Below, piece by piece: positions 10,677 through 24,316 of a DNA stretch of 64,000 nt. The notes beneath the pieces are model-generated. The model was given only the letters and a program-made list of their open reading frames with translations, was not told the DNA's origin and ran no database searches. The DNA lies in assembly GCA_030272155.1 (NCBI GenBank), contig CP126203.1:682001-746000 (forward strand), given 5' to 3'. Made by a program: the position numbers and the translations under genes. The stretch's first letter is position 1, and each line of letters starts with the position of its first letter. This DNA is from Tetradesmus obliquus (lineage: Eukaryota > Chlorophyta > Chlorophyceae > Sphaeropleales > Scenedesmaceae).

Positions 10677-13586
10677 GGATCATCGCCGCTGCCGCTGCTG
10701 ACTCGCTGCCGGCGGCCGCGCCTGCCGCGGCCGCCTGCTGCTGCTGTTCCCGCCACAGCCCCTCCTCCTCCTCCTGCTGCTGCTGCTGCTGTTGAGCTGC
10801 TGCTGTGCTGGTATGGAGTGAGTAGTACAGCCCTGCCTAGCTTTGGGCAGCAGCCTGGCAGCTTGCTGCTGGTGCCGCCAAAAGCACGGCGGGCCGCCTC
10901 CAGCCGCCGGCAGCCGGCGGCGGGCGCGAGCAGCCACCACAGGCTGGCAGCGGCGGTGGCGGGCCCCTGCTGCTGCCGCAGCCGATCGATGATCTGCAGG
11001 TAAGGGAGCAGCCAGCGCGGCACAACACATGATAAGTGATGCTCGGTGATCTGTGTGATTGAGGCAGCCGGCGGCGGGCGCGAGCAGCCACCACAGGCTG
11101 GTGGTGGCGGGCCGCTGCTGCTGCCGCAGCCGATCGATGATCTGCGGGTGCACAAACAGGGACAAAAGACGGCAGCAGGGTGAAGGCAGCAGCCGGGGTG
11201 TGGCCAAGAGGAGGTTTACTTGCAAGTGTTCAGGTGTAGACGCGAAGAGGTTTTAGTGCGGTCAGTGCTTTGGTGATGAGGGCTGGTGGCAGGCCGCCTC
11301 CAGCCGCCGGCAGCCGGCGGCGGGCGACAGCAGCCACCACAGGCTGGCGGCTGCGGTGGCGGGCCGCTGCTGCTGCCGCAGCCGATCAATGATCTGCAGG
11401 TGAGGGAGCAGCCAGCGCGGCACAACACATGATCAGTGATGCTCAGTGATCTGTGATCAGAGCAGCCGGCGGCGGGCGCGAGCAGCCACCACAAGCTGGC
11501 GGCGGCTGGCCGCTGCTGCTCCCGCAACCTGTTGATGATCTGTGTTTGAGGGAGCAGCAAATGCAGTGCAACACATGATCAGTGATGTGAGGGAGCAGCC
11601 ACCACAAGCTGGCGGCGGCGAGCCGCTGCTGCTGCCGCAGCCGATCGATCAATTGATCGATGATCTGCGGGTAGTGCAGCAGATGCGATGCAACACATGG
11701 TCACTGATGCTCGGTGATCTGTATGTGATGCAGCATGCATGCACGCATGCACAATGTACACACGGAGAGAAGGTCAGCAGGAGGGCAGCAGCAGGGGTGT
11801 GGCCGAGCGGGGGCGTGATAGCAAGTGTGCAGGTCTGCGTTGGAAGAGTTTTCAGTGCAAAAACAACCCTACATTGATAAAAACCGGTCAATAAAAGCGC
11901 GCTTACCGCCTGCCAGTGGTGGTCCTGCAGTCGCTGCACGGCAATCAGCAGCTGCCCAAAGACCATTCACAGCGCCAAGCACTTGTTACTAAGCGCCTGC
12001 TAGTTGTGTCCGCTCACTCTGCTCAGCTGCCGCGGGCGCAAAGATCAAGTTCACACCAAATCGAGCCGTGCGATCACCAATAATAACAACGCGCTCACCA
12101 GCTGCCACTGGTGGTCCTGCAGTTGCCCCACGGCAATCAGCAGCCGCCGCGGCGTGGTGCTGCTGCGAGGAAGGCTGGGGAACTCGGGCGCCACTTGCAG
12201 CAGGTGCCGCAGCATGCGCACCATCAGGCGCTTAAGGTGCGTGGACAGCTTGATGTGTGCGGCTTGCCAGTCGCCCTCAAACTGCAGCAGCAGCAGCAGC
12301 AGGTGAATCACCGACGGCGCTTCCTTGATCCTTAGCTTCGCGGCATACACTCCACCATAATGTTGAAGCCAACACCCACCAGCAGGCACACGCACATAAA
12401 CAGCCACACGAGCAGCAGCAGCAGCAGCAGCAGGTGACTCACCGACGGCGGCTCCTTGACTTTCAGTTTAGCGGGGTAAGCCTCCACCATGACATCAAAC
12501 CCTTTCTAGATGCAGCCCCAGCCATGAGCAGGCACCAGAACTCAGCACACACCCAGCCCACCATGCAGCCCACCACCCAGCCCACCGCCCAGCCCGCCAC
12601 CCAGCCCACCATGCAGCCCACCACCCAGCCCACCACCCAGCCCGCCACCCAGCCCACCACCCAGCCCGCCACCCAGCCCACCGCCCAGCCCACCGCCCAG
12701 AACAACACCCAGCCCACCACCCAGCCCACCGCCCAGCACACCACCCAGCCCGCCACCCAGCACATCACCCAGCCCGCCACCCAGCCCACCACCCAGCCCA
12801 CCACCCAGCCCACCACCCAGCACACCACCCAGCCCACCACCCAGCCCATCGCCCGAAACATGTGCCTCACCGACGGCAGCGGCTCTTTGGCCTTCAGCTT
12901 CGTGGAATAGGCCTCCACCATGATGTTGAAGCCTTTCTGGATGCAGTCCCACGCCCCAGGCACCAGCGTCCTGTGCAGCTGCTGGAGCAGATCTCGGTGT
13001 GTCCGGCACAGCCGGCGTGACAGCTGCGTCCAGACGTGGGCCTGGCTGGTGACCTGCAACAGCACAGCACAGAACATCGTTGTGGAGTCGGTGTGTCTGA
13101 ATGCAGCTGCTGGGCCAGGTCTCGGTGTGTTCGGCACAGCCTGCGTGATAGCTGCGCCCAGTTATGAGCCTGGCGTTGACCTGCAGTTCAGATACAAGGC
13201 AGATCGTTGTTGTGGAGTGTGTCTGTCAGCTTGCACGCTTGAGAGCTGCACCCAGGCCCGTGCCTGGCTGCTGGCCGGCAGGGCACAGCACAGGTGGCAG
13301 AATGAGGAATGGAATGTAAGCCTGTCAGACTGGATGCAGTTTCACGCCCCAGGCACCAGCGCCCTGTGCAGCTGCTGACAGGTCTCGGTGTGTTCACAAG
13401 GTATAGCAGTACAGCAATACACCTCACCTCATGCACCAGTGCCGGCAGCAGCGCGTCTGTTGCTTGCCCCAGCCCCTGCACAGCAGCAGCAGCCGCACCC
13501 GGGTGCAGCGCTGACAGCTGCTCCTGGCAGTGCTCCAGAGCGTACCGCAGATCCGCCTGCAGAGCTAGGAACGCCTCCTCCATGCG

Positions 13587-13644
<58 letters not shown>

Positions 13645-14689
13645 CAGCAGCAGCAGCAGCAGAACAAGGCAGCAGCAGCAGCAGCAGCAGCATAATTTCA
13701 GCATGCACGCGCATGACAATAACGCAATGCAGCGAACACTGCAAGGCCCTGGCAAGCAGCAACAAGAGCAGCAGCAAGCGGGCAGCAGCAGCCTCAACGA
13801 TGCCAGCACCAGCTGCAGGATTCCCTTACTCGAAGCAGCAGCTGCAAACAAACCATACACAAATCATACTCCCTAACTCACCTCAGCGCGGTCCGCCGCT
13901 TTCGCCAGCCACAGCTGCAGCCGCAGCAGCCGGCCCATCGCCCCAACCCCTGACACATCCCACAGCAGCTGTGAATACCTCCACATACAACTCAGCCCGC
14001 TGCCACCCACCCACCTCAGCGCTCCACCAGCCACAGCTGCACACAGCCGCACGCTCTGCCGCGTCACCACCCCCACCTGCTACATGCCTACTATTTCATA
14101 CACAGCCCATACATGCCTACTATCTCATACGCAGCCCACAGCCATGCCACACACCCGCCTCAGCACGATCCGCCACTTTCGCCAGCCACAGCTACCCATC
14201 TACCCACCCCCTACCACATCGCATCCCATGTGCTGAATGCCTACAAATAACACACCCCAGCTCACATCAGCACGATCTGCCACTTTCGCCAGCCACAGCT
14301 ACAACCGCAGCAGCCGGCCCATCGCCCGCATCAGCTGCTGCTGCATCCAACCACACATGCAGCATGTGACATGCTGCATGCTTACTACTTACTACACAGC
14401 CCGCCACACACTCACCTCAGCACGGTCTGCCACTTTTGCCAGCCACATCTGCAGCCGCAGCAGCCGCCCCATCGCCCGCATCAGCTGCTGCAGGTGCTGC
14501 AGCCACTTTTCAAGCAAGCCGGCACTCGCAGGCAGGCAGGGCTGTGGCAGGGAGTTGCGTGCTGTGTAGGAGGTGCAGGGGGAGGGCGCCAGCAGCTTCA
14601 GGTGGCGCTTTGCCAGGGCCTGCCATGAGCCTAATGCGTCGGCGACCTGATCTGACAGATGGGCATACTCCTGTTGAATAGTGGCGGCG

Positions 14690-14720
<31 letters not shown>

Positions 14721-14857
14721 TGGGATGGTAAGCATCGATCAGGTGTAGGAGGTGCATGGTGAGGGCGCCAGCAGCAGCAGGTGGCGCTTGGCCAGGGCCT
14801 GCCATGTGTCTAATGTGTCGGCGACTTGATCCGACAGGTGGGGATACTCCTTTAAGG

Positions 14858-14917
<60 letters not shown>

Positions 14918-15057
14918 GGGTGCGTGCGCATTGATCAAGGCCAACGAGGTGCATGGTGAGGGCGCCAGCAGCAGCAGGTGGCGCTTGGTTAGGGCCTGCC
15001 ATGAGCCTAATGTGTCGGTGACCTGATCTGGCAGGTGGGAATACTCCTACGAGCAAT

Positions 15058-15107
<50 letters not shown>

Positions 15108-15253
15108 GGGTGCGTGCGTATTGATCAGGTGTAGGAGGTGCATGGTGAGGGCGCCAGCAGCTGCAGGTGGCGCTTTGCCAGTGCCTGCCATGAGCCTAAT
15201 GCGTCGGCGACCTGATCTGACAGATGGGAATACTCCTGTTGAATAGTGGCGGC

Positions 15254-15298
<45 letters not shown>

Positions 15299-15434
15299 GG
15301 GATGGTAAGCATCGATCAGGTGTAGGAGGTGCATGGTGAGGGCGCGAGCAGCAGCAGGTGGCGCTTGGCCAGGGCCTGCCATGTGTCTGATGTGTCGGCG
15401 ACTTGATCCGACAGGTGGGGATACTCCTATAAGG

Positions 15435-15468
<34 letters not shown>

Positions 15469-15606
15469 GGTGCGTGCGCATTGATCAAGGCAAAGAGGTG
15501 CATGGTGAGGGCGCCAGCAGCAGCAGGTGGCGCTTGGCCAGGGCCTGCCATGAGCCTAATGTGTCGGTGACCTGATCTGGCAGGTGGGAATACTCCTACG
15601 AGCATT

Positions 15607-15644
<38 letters not shown>

Positions 15645-16605
15645 GGGTGCGTGCGCATTAATCAGGTGTAGGAGGTGCATGGTGAGGGCGCCAGCAGCTG
15701 CAGGTGGCGCTTTGCCAGTGCCTGCCATGAGCCTAATGCGTCGGCGACCTGATCTGACAGGTGGGAATACTCCTGTTGAATAGGGGCAGCAGCAGCAGCA
15801 GCAGCGGCAGTGGGATGGTAAGCATCGATCAAGGCAAAGGAGGTGCATGGTGAGGGCGCCAGCAGCAGCAGATGGCGCTTGGCCAGGGCCTGCCATGAGC
15901 CTAATGTGTCAGAGACCTGATCCGACAGATGTGAGGAGGCCTGTGAAGGGCAGCGGCAGCAGCAGCGGCAGCAGCAGCAGCAGCGTGGCCCCGCAATGCC
16001 CACAACCGGCTGATGCTGCAGAAGGCGCATGCTCTGCAACTTCATGCATTCCCTTGAAGCACTTGAACTTGAAGAAAACAGGGACGCTGGCACCCTGAAC
16101 AGGCTGCCCAAAGGTTACCACAAGTGTAATCACTGCAAAAAGGCAAGCAGTGAAATAGAGGACACGCAGCTCACCGAGACGCTGGCTGGCAGTCGAACGT
16201 CGCTGCTCCGTGCGTGCTGCTGCAGCGGCTGCACAAAGTGCTCCCTCAGCTGCTCCTGCCAGCGCTGCTGCCTGGCGCGCGCGTCGTGCAGCAGCCGCAG
16301 CACATCCTGCATGCTGTCATTTATAAGGTCCAGCGCGCACGCTGCCTCCGGCTGACGCTTCGAAGCCAGATGCCGCAGCAACATGTGCCTCAGAGCGGCT
16401 GGCTCGTCATCTTTCAGCAGCTGCTGCAGCTGCTGCTGCTGCTGTTGCGGAAGCTCTGAAGTGTCCCACATGTTGATACTGTGCCTGGCCCTGCAGGGGA
16501 GGCATAAACGTTGTTGAAACAGCAGCAGCAGCAGCAGCAGCAGTTGGATTCGTCCCACATGTCGATGATGTGCCTGGCCCTGCAGGGGAGGCATAAACGT
16601 TATTG

Positions 16606-16640
<35 letters not shown>

Positions 16641-17400
16641 TAAATTCATCCCACATGTTTGATGATGTGCCTGGCCCTGCAGCGGAGGCAGCAGGGAATG
16701 AAAGTGATGTGCGTCATTGTTGAATGGTAGTTTTGACAGAAAACAAGCTGAAAGGAAATGGAGCAGGTACACGTGTCACGTGCACAAGAGGAGCAGCAGA
16801 GACATCATCATCGGCAGCAGCAGCAGCTGAGGGTCAATCTGAAGCGGCTGCTTTAATGCATTACCACATGCATCAAACACAGCCACTGCCGCCAGCAACC
16901 CTGAACAGATGTTGCACACGAAAACAAAACAAAAGGCGCTTACTGGCGGCGCAAGCCCGTATCGCGCTCCAGCCCATACGATGCAGCAAGATACACCACT
17001 TATACTGAACATCAATCTAACACGCCTAGTCCATAACAACAATAATACCACTAACTGGCGGCGCAAGCTCGTGTCCCTCTCCAGCACAAACAATGCAGCA
17101 AAATACATCAACCAGGACGTACATCAAATCTGATACAATCACAAAAACATTTACACCGCTTACTGGCGGCGCAAGCCCATGTCGCCCTCCAGCGCATACG
17201 ACGCAGCAATCGCCGCAAACAGCACCCGGCTGGCAGCAGGCAGCTCCTCCCACTGATCAAAGCTCAGCATGGCGCTGCTGAAGCAGTCAGAGCCATCAGC
17301 ATCCGGCTGCAGGAACTGCTGCTGCAGCTGCCGCTGCTGCTGCTTCGGCAGCACCGGCACGCTGCGCCACCAGCGCCGCAGCACCGCAACCGGCACACTG

Positions 17401-17433
<33 letters not shown>

Positions 17434-19059
17434 GCGCCAAGCGAGGGATATCTGCTGCTGCTGCTGCTGCTCTGCACTGTCCTGGCAAAATCCTCCTCAG
17501 CAGCGTTCACAAACCAGTTGTCATCAGCTGCTGCTGCTGCTGCTGCCCCCGGGCCCTGGCGCCGCTCAGCGCTGTCAGCAAAGCTTTGCAGCAGGCTCAC
17601 AACTCCTAGCCGCTGCTGTAGCTCGCTGTCTCCAGGCTCTGTAAGCCTCCTCAGCTCTGGATCTGCATCTGCCAAGGGGTCATACTGTTGCTGCTGCTGT
17701 TGCTGCTGCCTGACATACCGCCTCCATTCCTCGAGCTCGCTGATGTTGCTGCTGCTGCTGCTGCTGTCGTCATCACTGCCAGAACCTGCTGCTGCTGCTG
17801 CTGCTGCTGCTGGGCTCGGCCGCTGCTGCTGCTGCTGCTGCCGCGGCAAAGGTCCGATGCGGCCACCTCTGTAAACCTCATCATCTTCGTCACTGGACCC
17901 TTGCCTGTCCGCAGCCCATGCTGCATTCAAAGACCTGATACCTTGCAAATCCTGCAGGCCGCCGGCCATCCCTAAACCCTCCTCACCCTGCTCAAAACCC
18001 CACCCCGGGCCAGCCTCGTCATCTGCAAACCCTAGTGGGTCCAGATCGCCTCCCAGATCGCGTCCGACGTTTGCGTAATCAAACATTGGATCGTAATCCT
18101 CGTCATCCAGGTAGCCGTCATCAAGCGATGGTGATGACATCGGGTCTGGCGCTAAACAGCTAGGGCCTAGCTGCATCAGCAGCTGCAGCAGCTGCTGCTG
18201 ACCCCCAGGCTCACCAAGGCGGCCATCACTCGTGAGCTGACTCAGACGCTCCAGCAGCAGCCTCTGCTGCTGCTGCTGCTGCTGCTGCTGTGGAGTGCCC
18301 GTGCCCTCTGCTGCTGCTGCTTGCTGCTGTATCTGCTGCAGGACTGACAGGGCAGCAGCGATGCCATCAGGCGGAGGTGCAGCTGAGCTGCTGCTAGCAC
18401 CTGCTGCTGCTGCTGCTGCTCGCGGCTGCAGCCCTGGTGGCAGCTGCAGCACACCGCGGCCAGCAGCAGCAGCAGCAGCAGCATCCGCCTCTTGTTCAAA
18501 GTCAGAGTCGGGCTCCGTGCTGTCACCTCCAGTGTCACTGCTGCCACCTGCTGCTGCTGCTCGCTGCTGCAGCCCTGGTGGCAGCTGCACTGCACTGCTG
18601 CCAGCAGCAGCAGCAGCAGCATCCGCCTCTTGTTCAAAGTCAGAGTCGGGCTCCATGATGTCACCTCCAGTGTCACTTCCACCTGCTGCTGCTGCTCGCT
18701 GCTGCAGCCCTGGTGGCAGCTGCAGTGCACTGCTGCCAGCAGCAGCAGCAGCAGCAGCAGCATCCGCCTCTTGTTCAAAGTCAGAGTCAGGCTCCGTGGT
18801 GTCACCTCCAGTGTCACTGCCGCCTGCTGCTGCTGCTGCTGCATCTTCATCTTCACCCTCAACTTCCTCCTCAAACTCCTCTGTGTACTGTTCATACGCA
18901 TCTTCACACTCATCTTCACACTGCGCTTCATACTCATCTTCCTCTGCGTCAGCAGCCGCCAAACCCTGCTGCTGCTGCTGCCAGTCCTCGTCATCAGATG
19001 CTGACAGTGACAGCTGCTCATCAGCATCTTCTGTAGCTTCACTGTCAGCCTCCTCCTCC

Positions 19060-19094
<35 letters not shown>

Positions 19095-19525
19095 CTGCCT
19101 AGCCTGCTGCCGCTGCAGCAGCTGCAGCCGCCCGCTGCCAGGCTGCACTCCTGCTGCTGCTGCCTGCTGCTGCTGCTGCTGCTGAAGCTCCTCTGCTTCC
19201 TCCTCTTCCATAATTTCAACTGCCTGGTTAGCAAACTGCACTATGCGAGCTAGCTCCTCACTGCTGCTGCCGTCTGGCTCATCCTGCAACTGCATCAGCA
19301 GCAGCGAAGCAAGCCCAGAGACAAGCGCAGACCCACTCGGCTGCTGGGGCAGCGGTACAGGCTGGCTGCGCAGCGCCAGCTGCATCTGCTGCTGCTGCTG
19401 CGGCTGAGATGCCCACTCAGCATAGTCGAGTACCACACCGCGCTCGTAGTGGTCGTAGAGGTGCTGCAGCTGTTGCAGCACGCGGTGGTCCAGAGCAGCA
19501 GCAGCAGCAGTGGTGGTTGCATCGG

Positions 19526-19561
<36 letters not shown>

Positions 19562-19677
19562 GCTGCAAGCCAGGAGGACTGGCGAAATATGAGCCGCCAG
19601 CAGTTGCTGCTGCTGCTACTCCTGGTGAGGATGAAGATGCAGCAGATGCGGCAATGGCCTCAGGACTCCACTGTAGT

Positions 19678-19723
<46 letters not shown>

Positions 19724-19926
19724 CATCAGGCCAGGCGCCATCCTGGCTACCGCCACCACTGCTGCTGCTACCGGCCTGCTGCTGCTGCTGCTGCTGCTGC
19801 CGCTGCTGTCTCACGTGCACGCGCCGCCTGCCAGCAATGCTGCTGCTGCTTGTGCTGCTGCTGCCAATTGCATACGCAGGGACCCCGCTGTAGTGGCTGC
19901 CGGCCTCTGCTGCTGCCGCCGCCACC

Positions 19927-19963
<37 letters not shown>

Positions 19964-21415
19964 GCTGTTGAGCCTCATGACCTGCTGATCGCTTTTGTGC
20001 AGCCTGCTGCCGCTGTAGCTCCTGCAGCATTGTATTGACATCTGCATCTCCTTCACTGTCAGAGCTACTGCTGCTGCCACCACTGCTGCCAGTTGGCGAG
20101 GACAGTCCACCACCTTTCAAGCGCAGTAACAAGTCTGCATCTTCGTCATTGACAGTACCACCAGCAGCAGCAGCTGCCGCAGCAGCGGCAACGGCGGCAG
20201 CAGCAACAGAACTCTCTGCCGCTGCACGCACACCGCGGCCGCCGCCGGCACCGCCGCCACCGCTGCTGCTGCTGCCCTGCACACCACCTGCTGCTGCCGC
20301 AGTCTGCTGCTGCCGGAGTCGCTGGAACTGATTGGTGAGGGCATCTCTGCGTGTAGGGTCGCTGCGAAGTATCTGCTGCATGGCCTGCTGCATGCCTTGA
20401 GGATCAACATCTGCGTTTTCGTGCTGCAGCTCAGCTTGCTGTGAATGCAGATTCAGCAGCTCCAGTGCTTGCAGCTGCTTTACAAATAGCATCATGCCAT
20501 CCCCAGGCATGCTAGGCACCTGCAGCAGACTGCTGAACCTATCAACGACGCCGATGATATGTAGAAACGACTGCTGCAGCTCCGATGCCTGCGGCTGCAG
20601 GGCACCCCTGGCTGCTGCAGCACGCTGCTGCTGCTGCTGCTGCTGCTGCTGGAGCTCCGCCCGCAGCTGCAGCGCCTCGCAGACCTGATTGGCCCTCACT
20701 TGATACAGCAGCGAATAGCACACCAGTGCTGCTTGCTCGCCCTGAGACCAGCTGGGCAAGCTGCGCTGCAGCAGCTGCTGCAGCCGCCGCTGCAACTGCA
20801 ACAGACTGTCTCGTTCAGCAGCGGCTGGCCCTCGCAGCAGCGTCTGGCAGTTCTGCAGCCAGAGGGCAGCGTTGCTGCGCACAAATGCGCGCTGCTCCTC
20901 CAACTGCAGCAGCAGCGCGTCCGGCAATGCCTGCTGCTGCTGCTCTGCGCTCGGCATCCAAGCGCGTGACAGCAGTTTGGCGATTGCAGACTCGCGGCGC
21001 AGCTGTGTGCTGTCTGCTGCTGCTGCTGCTGCTGAGCTGCCTGCTCCCGCTCCTGCCGGAGTCTGCTGCTGCTGCTGAGCTGGGCGTGGGCCGAGGAACC
21101 CCTTGCTGAGAGGACCGCGCAGCGCCGCCGCCGCAGCAGTGTCAGCAGCAGCAGCTGCCACTGGACTCTCTGCTGCTGCTGCACGCACGCCGCCGCCGCC
21201 GCCGCCGCCGCTGCTGCTGCTGCTGGCGATGAGCTGTGGAATGCTTGCTGCTGCCGCACCGTAGCGCTGCATTATCTGGTTGTATTCCTCTAGCAACGCA
21301 TCCCTACGCTGCGGATCGCTGCGCAGGATTTCCTGCACAAATTCCTGCCTGGCGTCTTCAACCGCCTTCGAAGCATCCGCCTCTGTAGACACCTGCTGCA
21401 GCACTGCCTGCTCAG

Positions 21416-21450
<35 letters not shown>

Positions 21451-23681
21451 GGCTCCTCAGTCATTTCTTGCACCTGCATCTGCCGCAGCAGCTGCTGCAT
21501 TGCCGCACCAGGCATGTCTGGCACCTGTAGCAGGTTGGTTAGCCGCTGCAGGATCCCTTTGTCAGAGCTGTACTGCTGCAGAAGCACGTGCAAGCCCTGC
21601 TGCTGCTGCATCTGCAGCTGCATCCGCAGCAACTGCAGCATCTGGCTGGCGCGCAAGTAATGCAGCTGCGAGTAGTTTACCAGGGCCTCTCGATCAGTCT
21701 GGGACCAGCCTGGCAAGCTGTGCTGCAGGCACTGCTGCAGCTGTGTCCTCAGACTTGCAAAGAAATCCTCAACGGCTGGTCCATGGGGGAGATCCTGGCA
21801 TGCCTGCGCCCACGACACAGCGTTGCTGCACACAAACTCGCGCTGCTGCTGCAGCTGCTGCCGCAGCGCAGCCGGCAGCAGCACCTGCTGCTGCTGCTGC
21901 TGCTGCTGTGTGGTGGGGGCGGCACCTCCCAGCGGGGTCTGAAAGAGAACCCAAGACAGCAGCTCGGCGAATGCAGACTCTCTGTGCAGTAGCGCTGCTG
22001 CTGCTGCACCTGCAGAGCTACCAGCTGCTGCTGCTGCTGTCGATGCTTGCTGCTGCTGCTGCTGCTGCTGAGCTGGGCGTGGGCCCAGGAACCCCTTGCT
22101 GAGAGGGCTAGGCAGCGCAGCAGCAGCAGCAGCAGCTGTAGCTGTAGCTTTCGTTGGTGTGGCTGCAGTACTGCTGCCTGCTGTGCTGCTGCGGGGTGCT
22201 GCTGCTGGCAGTGGCCCTGCTGCTGCTGCTGCTGCTGCTGCTGGTGATGCTGCGGGTGATGGCGATGGTGTTGGTGAGGGTGTGGGCTGACGCTGCCGAG
22301 GGGTGAGCCTGTAGCATATAATAGTAATTAAGATAATACAAAACAGTTGCTAGATGAGAAGTGAGCTTGAGCAGGTCATAAACCTGCAACACGGTAATAT
22401 ACAACTGCTGGTGTGGCAGTAATCTGGCTGTAACAGCTGGATGGACAGAGTAGTGTCTGCTGGTGTTGGCAGCAGCAATGCAATCGGCAAACCATCAACA
22501 GCTACTGTTACATTCAAACATATCATAACACATCATCAACACATCCCAACTGAATGCCTGCCTGACTGACTGACTGCCTGCTGCTCACCTGTTTGTCCAA
22601 TACGCGTCGATTGTGTTTGCTCTCCAAACAGACAAAATGCGACCAAACGCCATGTATCATGTCACTAAACACATCCATACATAATGGCAGCTCAAGTGAT
22701 GCTCACCTGGTTGTCAAATACGCGTCAATTGTGTCGCCAAGTGCCCAATGCACGTTGCCGTTCATCACCGCCTGATGCACCCGCACAAACACCACCAGCA
22801 GCTGCTGCAGCTGCTGCATGCTGCGCTGCCACACCGCACAGTCTGCTGCACTGACTGCTGCAGCCTCACTGCTGCTGCTGCTGCTGCTGCTATCTAGCAT
22901 GGCTGCTTGTCCCGACAACTGCTGTGCAGTGTCAGCTGCAGCCTCACTGCTGCTGCTGCTGCTGCTGCTGTTTGGCATGGCTGCTAGCCCCGGCAGCTGC
23001 TGTGCAGTGTCAGCTGCAGCCTCACTGCTGCTGCTGCTGCTGCTGCTGTTTAGCATAACGAGTAGCCCCGGCAGCTGCTGCGCAGTGTCTGCCAGCAGCA
23101 GCAGCACTCGGCTGCGCAGGCTGGCCAGCAGCAGCAGCTGGCTGCTCTTGATCGGCGCCTGCAGAGACAGGCTGCATGCATGAGACAAACGATGAAGCAG
23201 GCAAGCAGGCAGGCAGATGGAGAGGCAGGCAGGCAGACGTATGTTGGGTAAGCTGAGAGTGGCAGAAAAGACAAACCTCTGGCAGCTGGAAATGAGCCGA
23301 AATTACACGGATGCTGTTGCATGATGGAGACTGCAAGCGCTGCGGCTGCTGCAGCCAAGTCTTCTGGAATAGGATTGCTGCACTTGCCCGCACACTCCAA
23401 AAAAGCTAAGCTGTTGAGAACAGACCCACAGCTGTGCATGTTGACTGGTTGCTGCTCAGCAACAACAGCGCAACTCACTCCCATGTCCTAGCAGTTCTCA
23501 GATTCAAATTTGATGCAAAATACTTTAAACTTGCAGCCAGCCACTCACGTATTGACCTGCAGGGCATGCTGGTACAGTAGGCCCAGCAGCAGCACATCCA
23601 GCAGGCAGCCCAGCAGCTCAGCAGGGTGCTGCTGCTGCTGCTGCTGCGGGCCGCCACTGCTCGCAGCCTGACCACCAGCGC

Positions 23682-23719
<38 letters not shown>

Positions 23720-24087
23720 CTCAGCTGCTGCAAGCTCGCTATCAGCTGCTCCGGCCGCTGCTGCAGCAGCAGCACCAGCGACTGAGCAAGCTCCCGTGGC
23801 AGCATCTCACCCTTCTGCTGCTGCTGCTGGGCTGCAGCAGCACTGCCCTGCAGCGCCTGCGGCACTGCTGCTGCTGCTTGATCTTGCACACCCATTATGC
23901 CTGCGAGCCAGCTGCCTAGCTGCTGCCACAAGTGTGCAGCATGGCTGCCTGCAGCCCCTGCTGCTGCTACAGAAGGCTCATAAGCAACAGCAAACAGGCG
24001 CAGCTGGTGGTGTGACAAGCTGCTCAGCTGGGCCAGGAGGGCGCCGAGGGTCTGATGCACCTGCAGCTGCGGCGAGGACACCTGTGC

Positions 24088-24121
<34 letters not shown>

Positions 24122-24270
24122 TGACATTATCGGACAACAGCTGGCTGTGCGTCTGCGCAGGGGTGGCATGCAGTAAGTGCCAGAACATGCGTGTTGCGGC
24201 TGGAAGGGTCAAGGACTTGAGTAGAGCAGAGACGTTGTTAATGCTTGACACTAAAATTGCTGCTGCAGCC

Positions 24271-24316
<46 letters not shown>

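Noticed and set aside
8477-11155. Treating the 892-codon minus frame as a separate gene.
   Set aside because: Its ends coincide with good splice sites (10993 and 8615) that keep phase with exons on both sides. The apparent N terminus lies in duplicated acceptor copies.
11790-11815. GTGGCCGAGCGGG, like a tRNA-Ser D-arm.
   Set aside because: No matching acceptor stem, anticodon arm or T-loop follows. It lies in intron sequence between exon copies.
12434-12910. 158-codon + frame rich in QPTT.
   Set aside because: It is generated by the 12-bp minisatellite, and both ends are antisense exon sequence of the giant gene.
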